From an uncultured Prochlorococcus sp. (GTDB lineage Bacteria > Cyanobacteriota > Cyanobacteriia > PCC-6307 > Cyanobiaceae), in NCBI RefSeq assembly GCF_902616385.1, contig NZ_CACMSM010000010.1:1-57380 (forward strand): a stretch of 57,380 nt of DNA, read 5' to 3'. The position numbers and the translations under genes are program-made. Each line of letters begins with the position of its first letter. The first letter of the stretch is position 1. Below the pieces are notes generated by a model. The model was not told where the DNA came from. It was given only the letters and a program-made list of their open reading frames with translations, and searched no databases. Positions 38,155 to 47,350 of the stretch are shown one piece after another.

Positions 38155-38874
38155 TTAAAGAATATTATTGTGTCTCTTTGAAATGGCTGGATGCCGTAGG
38201 ATGGAGTCCATAAGTCTTACACCTCTTAGTTGATTTATTAAAGGCATATGTCCATCAGGAGCATCCAATGACCAGGAAAAAGATCCAGGATATCTAGTCC
38301 ATAAGCCCTCTTTTTTCCACCCTATTTTCGGCCACATTAATTCATATTTTTCCCCTACTGATTTTAATATCTTTGCTTGAATTGAAAATCCAAATCTACC
38401 AGTAGAATAAATAGTCCATAATCTATCTATTGTTTCTAGATCTTTTCCTGACATATTTTTAACTTCACTGTAGAAAACATATCCTCGTTTTTCAGCTAAT
38501 TTTCCAGCTAATTTTCGTAAGTAGGAACTTGTTAATCTATCTGCATCTTCAAATTTTTGCTCAACTAACATCAATTGCAAATCTTCATAATTAATATCAA
38601 TATCTGAATATGTATTAAACCAATTATTGAATATAGAGTTTTCAAAGAATTCTGGCTTAAATTTTTTTAAAACTTGCAATATCCAACCAGCAGCCCAATC
38701 ATCTCCTTCTCTATCAAACATATCAAAAAGTGATGGGCCAAGATTAAAAATATTTTCGACTTCAGATTCTATTTGAGTTAATGAATTTATTCTTTTTCTT
38801 TGATTGGAATCTACAAACTTTTTTATAAGATCTAATGTAGCATTACTATAGTTATCCTGTTCTTTGTTATTCAT
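38155..38874 (-). CDS. gun4: Tetrapyrrole-binding Mg-chelatase regulator GUN4
   Basis: GUN4 binds protoporphyrin IX and Mg-protoporphyrin and stimulates magnesium chelatase, the committed step of chlorophyll synthesis. At 239 residues the protein has the cyanobacterial two-part arrangement: a helical N-terminal domain, then the GUN4 core with FEDADRLTSSYLRKLAG, IDRLWTIYSTGRFGFSIQ, MWPKIGWKKEGLWTRYPGSFSW and APDGHMPLINQLRGVRLMD. These match Synechocystis Gun4 block by block; in the alpha6/alpha7 loop the WTRWPKGFTW motif reads WTRYPGSFSW here. It is divergent from mnmH over just 35 bases and has an anti-sigma kinase gene downstream. Confidence 0.93.
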   Translation of the reverse strand: MNNKEQDNYSNATLDLIKKFVDSNQRKRINSLTQIESEVENIFNLGPSLFDMFDREGDDWAAGWILQVLKKFKPEFFENSIFNNWFNTYSDIDINYEDLQLMLVEQKFEDADRLTSSYLRKLAGKLAEKRGYVFYSEVKNMSGKDLETIDRLWTIYSTGRFGFSIQAKILKSVGEKYELMWPKIGWKKEGLWTRYPGSFSWSLDAPDGHMPLINQLRGVRLMDSILRHPAISKRHNNIL

Positions 38875-38909
38875 TTTAAAAAATCAATCTAAAAAAATAA
38901 AAACTATCC

Positions 38910-39950
38910 ATGTATTTCAAAAGAAAAGAACTAGAGAAATTTAGATGTTTTAAAGGACCACTTATAGATGTTAGGAGCCCGAGTGAATATTATAAAGGAC
39001 ACATGCCTAATTCTATTAATATTCCACTATTTGATGATGATGAGAGATCTATAATTGGTACAATTTACAAAAAAGAAGGTAGAAAAAAAGCAGTCATAGA
39101 GGGATTAAAATTTTTTGAAAAAAAAATGGAATTACTTCTTGATAATTTATTCAAGAGTATTGAGTCTCATACGACTATTCCTAATAAAAATAATGAATTA
39201 TTTATCAGGATATATTGCTCTAGAGGAGGAATGCGTTCACAAAGTATTGGATGGTTATTAGATAAATTTAAATTAAATATAGTTACACTTAATGGAGGAT
39301 ACAAAATATATAGAAGATGGGTATTAGATAGTTTTTCAAATAATTTGAATTTAGTAGTTATTGGCGGGAAAACAGGAACAGGTAAGACAAGATTATTATC
39401 ATTACTTGAGCAATATAAATATCAAACTATTGATCTTGAAGGATTTGCTTGTCATAGAGGAAGTACATTTGGAGGTTTAGGAATGAAAAAACAACCCTCA
39501 AATGAACAATTTGAAAATATAATTGCAGAAAAATTAAATTCTTTTAAATGTTCTAATAATATTTTTGTAGAAGCTGAAAGTGCAAATATAGGTAAATGTA
39601 AAATTCCTCATGAATTCTTCAATCAGATGAAAAACTCTAGGAGGATTGAAATTATAAGGAGCGAATCTAATAGATTAGATGAGTTAATAGATACGTATAG
39701 TGTATTTAAAAAAGAGGAACTCCAAGAATCAGTACAAAGGATAAAAAAAAGACTAGGACCGCAAAGAACAAAAATAGCTCTTGAATCAATTCATAATGAG
39801 AAATGGGACTTAGTTTGCAGATCAGTTTTAGATTATTACGATAAGTGTTATGAATATGAAAAGGTTGGCAAAACTAATATAAAGATAATAGATTTAACTG
39901 ATAAAAAATATGATGAAAGTATTCTAGAGTTAATAAACAATGTTTTATAA
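38910..39950 (+). CDS. mnmH: tRNA 2-selenouridine synthase (MnmH/SelU)
   Basis: Rhodanese-P-loop fusion that exchanges 2-thiouridine for 2-selenouridine at the wobble base of tRNA-Lys/Glu/Gln using selenophosphate. It has 346 residues. The N-terminal rhodanese domain has the catalytic C103 in IYCSRGGMRSQS, and the P-loop ATPase-like domain has Walker A GGKTGTGKT (152-160). The arrangement and length are those of MnmH. Activity requires selenophosphate synthase (SelD), not present in this window. Only 35 bases separate it from gun4, so the two promoters overlap. Confidence 0.92.
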   Translation: MYFKRKELEKFRCFKGPLIDVRSPSEYYKGHMPNSINIPLFDDDERSIIGTIYKKEGRKKAVIEGLKFFEKKMELLLDNLFKSIESHTTIPNKNNELFIRIYCSRGGMRSQSIGWLLDKFKLNIVTLNGGYKIYRRWVLDSFSNNLNLVVIGGKTGTGKTRLLSLLEQYKYQTIDLEGFACHRGSTFGGLGMKKQPSNEQFENIIAEKLNSFKCSNNIFVEAESANIGKCKIPHEFFNQMKNSRRIEIIRSESNRLDELIDTYSVFKKEELQESVQRIKKRLGPQRTKIALESIHNEKWDLVCRSVLDYYDKCYEYEKVGKTNIKIIDLTDKKYDESILELINNVL

Positions 39951-40010
39951 AATAACTACAAACGAATATGGAAAATATTTCCTAAGATGAAAAATTATCA
40001 ACCGAATATT

Positions 40011-40364
40011 ATGACAACAAATAAAACTGCAAAAATACAATTTTATGAGGGAACTGATGAACCAGTAGTGCCTGAAATAAGACTGACTAGGAGTAAAGAT
40101 GGTACCACCGGTCAAGCATTATTTTTGTTTGAAAAACCTCAGGCATTATCTTCAATTACAGACGGTGAAATCACAGGTATGCGGATGATAGATTCCGAAG
40201 GTGAAATATTAACTAGAGAAGTTAAAGTAAAGTTTGTTGATGGAGAACCAATATTTTTAGAAGCGGTTTATATTTGGAAGAACACACCAGACTTTGACAG
40301 ATTTATGAGATTTGCAAATAGTTATGCCAAATCAAATGGATTGGGATATTCTGAAAAGAAGTAA
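40011..40364 (+). CDS. psb28: Photosystem II assembly protein Psb28
   Basis: Cytoplasmic-side assembly factor that binds PSII assembly intermediates at CP47 and cytochrome b559. It has 117 residues from ATG 40011 (opening [14 protein letters not shown]), which fits family N-termini; an upstream in-frame ATG at 39987 would add eight residues. The conserved segments [24 protein letters not shown] and [15 protein letters not shown] are present, together with [21 protein letters not shown]. It is preceded by mnmH (60 bases) and followed by a membrane permease gene (13 bases). Confidence 0.94.
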   Translation: MTTNKTAKIQFYEGTDEPVVPEIRLTRSKDGTTGQALFLFEKPQALSSITDGEITGMRMIDSEGEILTREVKVKFVDGEPIFLEAVYIWKNTPDFDRFMRFANSYAKSNGLGYSEKK

Positions 40365-40377
40365 AATATTATGAAAA

Positions 40378-41421
40378 TTGAATAGTTCATCATATTTCAA
40401 GTTAGTAGTAATATTAATCGCTCTATTAATAGTATGGACTTTAAGGGATTTTCTCCTACTAATAATTTGTTCTTTAGTAATTTCAAATATTGTATGTAAT
40501 TTATCTAATCAAATCCAAAAAGGTTTGAAAATTCCTCGATCGATTTCATTGTTTCTTGTATTAGCCGTAATATCAGTAATAATATTTACTATTTTTATTC
40601 TTGTATTACCTCCGTTTATAAAAGAATTCAATGAAATACTAGTTGACATTCCAAATGGTTTATCAAAAATAAATATATTGATCAATACAAATCTGAACAA
40701 ATTTAATAACTTATTTTATGGCGAACAATCAGAAAATGTTATAGACATATTCAGTTTAATAAATAATGTAGTTACCATTCCAGATGTCTCGACTATTGCA
40801 AAAGCTTTTCAGGAAAGTTTTAAGAATTTAATTAATATTGCGGGGAATCTAGGTTCAGGTCTTTTGAGATTAATATTCGTATTAGCAGTGAGTTTGATGA
40901 TTTCTATTGAACCAAAACAATATAAAGAAAATGTACTTCTATTAATACCAAAAAATTACCGTAATAAATTTAGAAATATTCTTGAAAAATGCAATATTGC
41001 ATTAGCAAATTGGACCTTTTCTATGGTCATAAGCTCATTATCAGTAGGTTTATTATCATTAATAGTTTTATCAATATTAGATGTCAAATACGTTGTCTCA
41101 AATGCTTTAATAGCAATGGTTCTTAATATAATTCCGAATATAGGACCAGTTATGAGTGGTATATTTCCAATCTCAATTGCACTACTAGATAATTTTTGGA
41201 AACCACTGGCAGTTTTAGGATCATATGTAATCATTCAAAATATTGAAAGTTATATAATAATGCCATCTATAATGAAGAAAAAAGCAAACCTACTTCCTGG
41301 TTTGACATTAATATCACAATTTGGATTTACCTTCATTTTTGGTCCATTAGGCTTAATATTATCTCTTCCATTAGCTGTAGTAATACAGGTTTTAATCAAA
41401 GAATCATTTAAAGATATTTAA
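40378..41421 (+). CDS. AI-2E family transporter (PerM-like permease)
   Basis: A 347-residue polytopic membrane protein with about eight predicted helices, starting with a TTG at 40378. The family signature is visible near the C-terminus in VAMVLNIIPNIGPVMSG (here IAMVLNIIPNIGPVMSG) and ESYIIMPSIM, followed by LLPGLTLISQFGFTFIFGPLGLILSLPLA. Members are often named AI-2 exporters but few have known substrates. It follows psb28 by 13 bases and is convergent with a 60-residue membrane protein gene. Confidence 0.88.
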   Translation: MNSSSYFKLVVILIALLIVWTLRDFLLLIICSLVISNIVCNLSNQIQKGLKIPRSISLFLVLAVISVIIFTIFILVLPPFIKEFNEILVDIPNGLSKINILINTNLNKFNNLFYGEQSENVIDIFSLINNVVTIPDVSTIAKAFQESFKNLINIAGNLGSGLLRLIFVLAVSLMISIEPKQYKENVLLLIPKNYRNKFRNILEKCNIALANWTFSMVISSLSVGLLSLIVLSILDVKYVVSNALIAMVLNIIPNIGPVMSGIFPISIALLDNFWKPLAVLGSYVIIQNIESYIIMPSIMKKKANLLPGLTLISQFGFTFIFGPLGLILSLPLAVVIQVLIKESFKDI

Positions 41422-41424
41422 AAA

Positions 41425-41607
41425 CTACTTAATTAATTTTTTATATAAATATGGGTATGAAAAAAGTATAAAGATAGCTAAGGGATGTTTACCTATAGCA
41501 AAATATAGAGAACTAAAAGTAAAATGATCGAATAATATTCTTAGCTCAGTAGAAAGATCTATTAAAACTAAAGAAAATAAAATTATCAAATAGTAATTCA
41601 ATTTCAT
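41425..41607 (-). CDS. Small two-helix membrane protein downstream of secF
   Basis: A 60-residue protein with one or two hydrophobic helices (YYLIILFSLVLIDL; FAIGKHPLAIFILFSYPYL) separated by the polar ELRILFDHFTFSSLY. The start is ATG 41607, 18 bases after the secF stop, on the same strand, so it could be translated as the last gene of a secD-secF unit. No family is known to me with certainty. The motif DLSTELRILFDHFTF is unlike random translation of the opposite strand, where no gene overlaps. The function is unknown. Confidence 0.62.
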   Translation of the reverse strand: MKLNYYLIILFSLVLIDLSTELRILFDHFTFSSLYFAIGKHPLAIFILFSYPYLYKKLIK

Positions 41608-41625
41608 AGAAGGAGAAGCTTTAGC

Positions 41626-42540
41626 TCAGTCTTTAAGCAACAAAGATGGAGCCAATAAAATACTTGAATAACTTCCAACAATAATTCCTAATGATAAGGC
41701 CAAAGAAAACCAAAACAGCGAGTAAGATCCAAACAAAATTATGCTTAATAAAGGGATAAGGGTTGTAATACTGGTAAAAGTTGTTCTCCTAAATGATTCA
41801 TTTACTGATAATTGAATAGTTTCGTTATAGCCTTCCTCCTTTGATTTTAAATTCTCGCGAATTCTATCAAAAATAACAACAGTATCATTTACAGAATAAC
41901 CAGCAATAGTTAACAATGACACCGCAAATAAACTATTTACCTCGACAGATAATAGAATTCCCAACCAGGAAAATATACCGAAAACAATTAATAAATCATG
42001 GAATAAAGCTAATAATGCAAATAATGCATATTTTTTATCAAACCTAATAGTTATATATAAAGATATTACAAATAAAGAAACCAACAATGAAGTAATACAA
42101 TTGGTAAGTAATCTTTTCCCAAGCTTTGGACCAATTAATCTTGAATCCTTACTCTCATAATTTAAAGGTCCAATAATATTATCAAGATTAGTAATTAGAT
42201 TATTTGATTCTTCGATACTTAAATAAGGTGTTCTTATTGAAATTAATTTATTATTATTTTGGAATTGTAATTTAATATTATTTATAAAGTTTTTATTACT
42301 AGAGATCTCTCTTAAATTTTCTAAAACTGAATCAGGGGAAAAATTAGAACATTCTTCTTCACAAAATCTTTCTATTCTTAGTTCATTTCCTCCAACAAAA
42401 TCCATCCCTAAATTTATAGGTTTCTTATAAGAAGTATTAAAAGATGAATATAATATTCCTAAAAGACTTAACACAATAAGAAAAGTTGAAAAACCAATTA
42501 TCTTTTTTTTATTCTTTATTAATTCAAGATTGTATTTCAT
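41626..42540 (-). CDS. secF: Protein translocase subunit SecF
   Basis: Part of the SecDF complex that uses the proton motive force to assist Sec export across the plasma and thylakoid membranes. It has 304 residues and six predicted helices. Conserved elements are NLGMDFVGGNELRIE at the first periplasmic segment and AGYSVNDTVVIFDRIREN in the fourth helix region. It follows secD by 21 bases in the same orientation. It keeps the RND-type layout, split into separate SecD and SecF chains. Confidence 0.96.
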   Translation of the reverse strand: MKYNLELIKNKKKIIGFSTFLIVLSLLGILYSSFNTSYKKPINLGMDFVGGNELRIERFCEEECSNFSPDSVLENLREISSNKNFINNIKLQFQNNNKLISIRTPYLSIEESNNLITNLDNIIGPLNYESKDSRLIGPKLGKRLLTNCITSLLVSLFVISLYITIRFDKKYALFALLALFHDLLIVFGIFSWLGILLSVEVNSLFAVSLLTIAGYSVNDTVVIFDRIRENLKSKEEGYNETIQLSVNESFRRTTFTSITTLIPLLSIILFGSYSLFWFSLALSLGIIVGSYSSILLAPSLLLKD

Positions 42541-42561
42541 AGGAAATTAGAAATAAAAAAT

Positions 42562-44028
42562 TTAATTTGAAAAATTATTCCTTGGCAGATAGAGATTTTT
42601 TTGCCTAAAAGATTGATATGTTGTAAAAAATCGCAAAATAGTTTTAGAACAATTTAATGAGGTAAACAAGCTTATTAAGACTCCAATACCTAATGTTGCC
42701 GCAAAACCCTTAACAAAATTTGTTCCTAATAAAAACAATACAAAACAACTTAGAAGAGTTGTAATGTGGCCATCAACTATGGATGAATTAGCTCTTTGAA
42801 AACCGCTATCTATAGATCTTGTAAGAGTATTACCATCATATAATTCTTCTTTAATTCTCTCAAATATTAGAATATTTGCATCAACAGCCATACCAATGCT
42901 GAGTATAAGCCCAGATATTCCAGGTAAAGTCAAAGTTACAGGAATCAAAGAATATAGGGCTAAATTAAAAAAACCATAAAGTAGTAGAGAAAGAACTGAA
43001 ACAAAACCTAAAATTCTATAATTAAAAATCATAAATATACCAACAAAAATTAGTCCACTGATAGCTGCATAAAGACTTTTTAAAATATTTTTGGATCCCA
43101 ACAGAGCCCCTATAGTGTTAGTCTCTACTATTTCAATTGGCAATGGCAATGAGCCCCCTTTAAGTTGAACTTCTAATTCTCTAGCATTTTCAGCACTAAA
43201 ATTACCGCTTATTGTTGCTGATCCACCTGTAATCCCAGTATTAGCAAACTGATTCCCAACACTAGCTTCACTTATTGATTCGCCATCTAGAATGATAGCC
43301 AAAAGTTGATTAGTGCCAGCAATTGACTTTGTAATTTCTGCAAACTTTTCACCTCCCGAATTACTAAAAGTTAATAAAACTTCCCAATTACTATTTGTTT
43401 GTTCTTGTCTCCTTCCAGCGTTAATTAGATCCTTACCAGATAAATCAGTTTTAATAAATAAATTTGTAATTTCTTTATCAACATACTTTTTAATTTCAAT
43501 TAAATTCCCATATAAATCATCATTAGTAAATGAGTAATTTAATTCTTGCCCTATCTCTTTAAGATCATCTTGAATAACTTTTAAGAAATTATCATTTTGA
43601 CTTTTTTCTGCAGTGGAATATTGTTCGATTAATTCTTTAATACTCAATCTCTGTAGTTGCAGGGTTTTTAAATCTGAAGATGTTCCTTCTTTTTGGGTTC
43701 TAAATTCTAATAAAGCAGTCTTACCTAATACCCTTGAAGCAACTAATGGATTTTGTTCACCTGGTAATTCTAAAATTAATTGATCTCCACCGAGGGTTTG
43801 CAAATTAGACTCAGAAACTCCTAAATTGTTAACGCGCTTATCTATAACCGAATTAACTGCTTCAAGTTCGTCCCTTGTTACCTTACCTTCCTCTTTAATA
43901 ATTTGTAGTGTAAGTTGAGAACCCCCTTGTAAATCCAATCCCAACTGTAAGGGATAATTTATTAATAGATAAACAGAAAAAGTAAGTAGAAATATAATAA
44001 AAAAAAGCCAACCTTGCCTTCTTTTCAT
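42562..44028 (-). CDS. secD: Protein translocase subunit SecD
   Basis: The larger partner of SecF, 488 residues. It has one N-terminal helix, a large extracytoplasmic domain with LGLDLQGGSQLTLQI, DKRVNNLGVSESNL and a P1-like domain, then five helices with the functional motif SIGMAVDANILIFERIKEELYD. Order is secD, secF, small membrane protein. It is three bases downstream of the pdhB stop (44032), so the start lies immediately after the pyruvate dehydrogenase gene and transcription may be shared. Confidence 0.96.
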   Translation of the reverse strand: MKRRQGWLFFIIFLLTFSVYLLINYPLQLGLDLQGGSQLTLQIIKEEGKVTRDELEAVNSVIDKRVNNLGVSESNLQTLGGDQLILELPGEQNPLVASRVLGKTALLEFRTQKEGTSSDLKTLQLQRLSIKELIEQYSTAEKSQNDNFLKVIQDDLKEIGQELNYSFTNDDLYGNLIEIKKYVDKEITNLFIKTDLSGKDLINAGRRQEQTNSNWEVLLTFSNSGGEKFAEITKSIAGTNQLLAIILDGESISEASVGNQFANTGITGGSATISGNFSAENARELEVQLKGGSLPLPIEIVETNTIGALLGSKNILKSLYAAISGLIFVGIFMIFNYRILGFVSVLSLLLYGFFNLALYSLIPVTLTLPGISGLILSIGMAVDANILIFERIKEELYDGNTLTRSIDSGFQRANSSIVDGHITTLLSCFVLFLLGTNFVKGFAATLGIGVLISLFTSLNCSKTILRFFTTYQSFRQKNLYLPRNNFSN

Positions 44029-44031
44029 TGT

Positions 44032-45015
44032 CTAAATACTCCCACTAATTAAATCTTCAACTTTTTCAACTATTTGATGTGGTTGGATTATTGTCAAATT
44101 CTCAAGATTTCCATTATAGGGAGTTGGAATATCCTGACTAGATAATCTAATTGGTCGTGCATCAAGATCATCAAAACACTCTTCTGTTATCAAGGCAATT
44201 AATTCTGCACCAATACCTCCAGTCTTCATACATTCTTCAACAATAACTACTTTATTTGTTTTTCTTATTGATTTTGAGATGGTTTCCATATCAAATGGTT
44301 TTAAACTTATTAAATCTATTAACTCAACATCTATTCCTTTTTTTTCTAATTCTTCAACAGCTTTAAGGCAATGATGTCTCATTCTTGAATAAGTCAATAA
44401 AGTAATATCATTCCCTTCTTTTACAACGTCAGCCTGATCTAAAGCGCAAGTATAATCACCCTCAGGTAATTCTTCAGACAAATTATATAGAAGAACATGT
44501 TCGAAAAATAGAACGGGATTATTATCTCTTATAGCTGCTTTCATTAAACCTTTAGCATTTGTGGGTGTACTACATGCAACAATCTTTATTCCAGGAACTG
44601 CATGAAAATATGCTTCAAGTCTTTGACTGTGCTCAGCACCAAGTTGACGACCAACTCCTCCAGGTCCTCGAACAACTGCTGGTATTTTATAATTTCCGCC
44701 ACTTGTATATCTAAGCATACCCATATTATTTGATATCTGATTAAAAGCTAAAAGCAAAAAACCCATATTCATTCCTTCCACTATTGGTCTTAAGCCAGTC
44801 ATTGCTGCCCCCACAGCCATACCCGTAAAACTATTCTCTGCAATTGGAGTATCTAAGACTCTTAATTCTCCATATTTTTCATATAAATCCTTAGTTACCT
44901 TATAAGATCCTCCATATTGACCAACATCTTCCCCCATAACGCAAACATTGACATCATTTGCCATTTCTTCATCAATTGCCTCTTTCAAAGCATTAAATAA
45001 TAATGTTCCAGCCAC
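44032..45015 (-). CDS. pdhB: Pyruvate dehydrogenase E1 beta subunit
   Basis: Beta subunit of the E1 component, decarboxylating pyruvate to feed acetyl-CoA synthesis. It has 327 residues. The transketolase pyrimidine-binding region shows [53 protein letters not shown] and the C-terminal [16 protein letters not shown]. Start is GTG at 45015. A promoter with good spacing lies just upstream (45040-45068). E1 alpha (pdhA) is not in this window, which is normal for picocyanobacteria. Confidence 0.95.
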   Translation of the reverse strand: MAGTLLFNALKEAIDEEMANDVNVCVMGEDVGQYGGSYKVTKDLYEKYGELRVLDTPIAENSFTGMAVGAAMTGLRPIVEGMNMGFLLLAFNQISNNMGMLRYTSGGNYKIPAVVRGPGGVGRQLGAEHSQRLEAYFHAVPGIKIVACSTPTNAKGLMKAAIRDNNPVLFFEHVLLYNLSEELPEGDYTCALDQADVVKEGNDITLLTYSRMRHHCLKAVEELEKKGIDVELIDLISLKPFDMETISKSIRKTNKVVIVEECMKTGGIGAELIALITEECFDDLDARPIRLSSQDIPTPYNGNLENLTIIQPHQIVEKVEDLISGSI

Positions 45016-45039
45016 AATTAATTACCTAATTAATCACCT

Positions 45040-45068
45040 ATATAATCCTACCACTTTGAATAATTCAA
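45040..45068 (-). promoter_or_regulatory. Sigma70-type promoter for pdhB
   Basis: On the minus strand TTGAAT (45063-45068) is followed 17 bases later by TTATAT (45040-45045). Initiation would lie near 45033, giving a leader of about 18 bases before the GTG start of pdhB. The sequence is consistent with a short-leader promoter, but AT-rich DNA yields chance matches. Confidence 0.45.
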
Positions 45069-45086
45069 CCTCCTTCAGCGAAGGTT

Positions 45087-45272
45087 ATGAGTAGTAATAT
45101 TGATAAAATCATTCCAGGTGATAGCAAAAGGACTAAAAGGCCTAAGTCATGTAAAGACATTAAAGGAAAGTGTTTTCTTAATAATATTGACAATTCAATT
45201 TTTCTTCAGAAAAAAACTGCGAATAAATACAATAAAAAGTCCTATACCTATAAAAGCAAAAGAGAAAGTTAG
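45087..45272 (+). CDS. Possible small basic protein (uncertain)
   Basis: A 61-codon frame starting at ATG 45087 just after AAGG, on the plus strand between pdhB (starts 45015, minus) and the DUF3082 gene (ends 45195, minus). It is lysine-rich with two cysteines (KRPKSCKDIKGKC). About the first 36 codons are in sequence not used by another gene; the last 25 overlap the opposite-strand DUF3082 3' end. I cannot say whether it is real: composition is plausible, but no recognised family and a crowded ribosome site. Listed at low confidence. Confidence 0.28.
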   Translation: MSSNIDKIIPGDSKRTKRPKSCKDIKGKCFLNNIDNSIFLQKKTANKYNKKSYTYKSKRES

Positions 45273-45497
45273 CAAAAATGATAATCCAATTATTAAGGTA
45301 TTAATACTAGAAGAAATATTTTGGACTATTTCAGAAGAATTAGATGGTTTATGTACTGAAAAATAAATTGCGATTTTATTACTTAAAAAATAAAAAAATA
45401 TAAATAATAAAAAACTCGTTAACGATCCTACAATGAAATTTAAGGGTCCTTTTTCGGGAATGTTTTTTTCAATATTCTCATTACTATTATCAGACAC
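45195..45497 (-). CDS. DUF3082 family membrane protein
   Basis: A 100-residue protein with a polar N-terminus (SDNSNENIEKNIPEKGPLN) and two hydrophobic helices (about residues 22-48 and 68-95). The pattern GPLNFIVGSLTSFLL, the KIAIYF turn and the helix with LSFLLTFSFAFIGIGLFI match DUF3082, a family in cyanobacteria and chloroplasts. Its function is unknown. It lies 24 bases downstream of ispE on the same strand. Confidence 0.8.
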   Translation of the reverse strand: MSDNSNENIEKNIPEKGPLNFIVGSLTSFLLFIFFYFLSNKIAIYFSVHKPSNSSEIVQNISSSINTLIIGLSFLLTFSFAFIGIGLFIVFIRSFFLKKN

Positions 45498-45521
45498 AAT
45501 AAAATTTTGTATAAAAAAAAT

Positions 45522-46457
45522 TTAAATGAATGTTATTCCCTTTTCAAGAAAAGTGCAAACCCATGAATCGTAACCTTTATTTCTAAATAATTTATAATTT
45601 GCAGTTAATTCTTTTTTAGCAATCTTTATATCTTTAAAGAGTGCAAAGCATGTAGGTCCTGATCCACTCATCGAAAATGTGAGACAATTTTCTAATTTAG
45701 AAAGTAAAAATAATGCCTGCTTCACAGAATCATTTTCATTTTCAACAATTAACTGCAAATCATTTTTAATAGATAAATGTTGATTATTAAAATTTAAGTT
45801 ATTTAAACCATTATCTCTTAAATTTTTTCTAATGTTCTCAATCATTTCTCTATCAGTAAGATATTGATCACAAAATCTATTACTATATTTTTTATAAGTT
45901 TCAGCTGTAGATACTGATACATTTCGATTTTTTAAAAGAATTACTCCATATTCAATGTTTGAATCTAATTTCTCCAAAATTTCTCCTCTACCAAAACATA
46001 ATTGAATACCACCATTAATAAAAAAGGGAACATCAGATCCTAAAGTTGATGCTAATGAACATAATGTTTTTTGATCTAAGTTCAAATCCCATAACTTATT
46101 AAGACCAATTAATGTTGCTGCTGCATTACTGGATCCACCAGCTAATCCTGCGCCAATTGGAATATTTTTTCTTAAAAATATATTCGCACCGTAATCTATA
46201 TTTGATTTATTCCTTAATAGATTTGCCGATTTAACAATTAAGTTATCATCAGATAAGCTTAAATCATTACAATCAGACTTAAGTTTAATTAAACCTTCAT
46301 TATTAGTTTCAAATTCTAAATAATCAGAAAGATCTATATTTTGCATAATCATTGCTAACTCATGAAATCCATCCTCTCTTTTACCAATAACTTCAAGGTG
46401 CAAATTTATTTTGGCAGGAGATTTTATATTAATTTTCGTTTTAGCTAAATCTTGCAT
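45522..46457 (-). CDS. ispE: 4-diphosphocytidyl-2-C-methyl-D-erythritol kinase
   Basis: GHMP kinase phosphorylating CDP-methylerythritol in the MEP pathway. It has 311 residues. The SPAKINLHLEVIGKREDGFHEL opening, the ATP-binding PIGAGLAGGSSNAAATL and the C-terminal GSGPTCFALF are present. It lies 12 bases after rsmA on the same strand, a pairing common in bacteria, and has DUF3082 after it. Together with dxs elsewhere in the window, two of the seven MEP-pathway enzymes are represented. Confidence 0.96.
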   Translation of the reverse strand: MQDLAKTKINIKSPAKINLHLEVIGKREDGFHELAMIMQNIDLSDYLEFETNNEGLIKLKSDCNDLSLSDDNLIVKSANLLRNKSNIDYGANIFLRKNIPIGAGLAGGSSNAAATLIGLNKLWDLNLDQKTLCSLASTLGSDVPFFINGGIQLCFGRGEILEKLDSNIEYGVILLKNRNVSVSTAETYKKYSNRFCDQYLTDREMIENIRKNLRDNGLNNLNFNNQHLSIKNDLQLIVENENDSVKQALFLLSKLENCLTFSMSGSGPTCFALFKDIKIAKKELTANYKLFRNKGYDSWVCTFLEKGITFI

Positions 46458-46469
46458 ATACTTAAATTT

Positions 46470-47294
46470 TTATTTTTTGATTTTAATACAATTTTCTGCA
46501 AGCTTAATCCATTGGTCAATTGAAATATCTTGTGGTCTTAAATTAAAACAAACTTTTGAAGATTCAGATAATTCATTTATCTCTTCATTTGAAAGTATTG
46601 AATTAAGAGTATTTCTAAGCATTTTTCTTCTTGAATTAAATGAAATTCGAAGAAGTTTATCTACATATTTTTCTAGACTAATATCTAATCTTAAATCATT
46701 TTTAATTGGTTCGAAAACTACTAAAGAAGAAAAAACTTTTGGAGGCGGACTAAATGATGAAGGCGGCACATCACATATTCTTTTTATTTTTGATAATAGT
46801 TGCATTCTTATACTAAGCGCACCAGCATTGGGACTTCCTTCTTTTGACAAAATCCTATCTACAACGTCTTTCTGCATCAAAAATATTATTTTTTCGTAAT
46901 TATAGTTTCTTATAATGCCTAATCGACCTATAAAAATATCCAATATTGGGCCAGTTATATTGTAAGGAATATTTGCAATCACTTTTGTAATCTTATTATT
47001 AATCGAATCTAAATTTACAGAAAGAATATCTCCCTGCTGCAGTGAAAACTTTTCATTATTATTGAATTTATCATTTAATAAATCTATTAAATCTTTATCT
47101 AATTCAATTGCATGTAATTTTTTAATTTCTGAATCTAACAACTTAGATGTTAAAGCTCCTTTACCAGGCCCAATTTCTAAAATAAAGTCATTTTCATTAA
47201 GAACAGCAATTTCTTTGATTTTTTCTAATATTTTTTTATTTACCAACCAGTGTTGTCCAAATCTTTTTTTTTGATGATAGTTTTTAGAATTCAT
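46470..47294 (-). CDS. rsmA: 16S rRNA adenine dimethyltransferase RsmA (KsgA)
   Basis: Dimethylates two adjacent adenosines (A1518/A1519) near the 3' end of 16S rRNA during small-subunit maturation. It has 274 residues. The methyltransferase motif I is [12 protein letters not shown], motif IV is [12 protein letters not shown] (NxPY type), and the N-terminus [11 protein letters not shown] is the family signature FGQxFL. It is upstream of ispE by 12 bases. Its 5' end faces a small divergent gene (47351) across 56 bases. Confidence 0.96.
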   Translation of the reverse strand: MNSKNYHQKKRFGQHWLVNKKILEKIKEIAVLNENDFILEIGPGKGALTSKLLDSEIKKLHAIELDKDLIDLLNDKFNNNEKFSLQQGDILSVNLDSINNKITKVIANIPYNITGPILDIFIGRLGIIRNYNYEKIIFLMQKDVVDRILSKEGSPNAGALSIRMQLLSKIKRICDVPPSSFSPPPKVFSSLVVFEPIKNDLRLDISLEKYVDKLLRISFNSRRKMLRNTLNSILSNEEINELSESSKVCFNLRPQDISIDQWIKLAENCIKIKK

Positions 47295-47350
47295 CTAAAA
47301 GATAGATAATATGTTTAAATTAAATATGAATTTATTTAATACTTTATATC

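Noticed and set aside
46411-46899. A 162-codon plus-strand frame antisense to ispE and rsmA
   Set aside because: It spans two well-recognised genes in the opposite direction and carries hydrophobic, low-meaning sequence typical of antisense translation.
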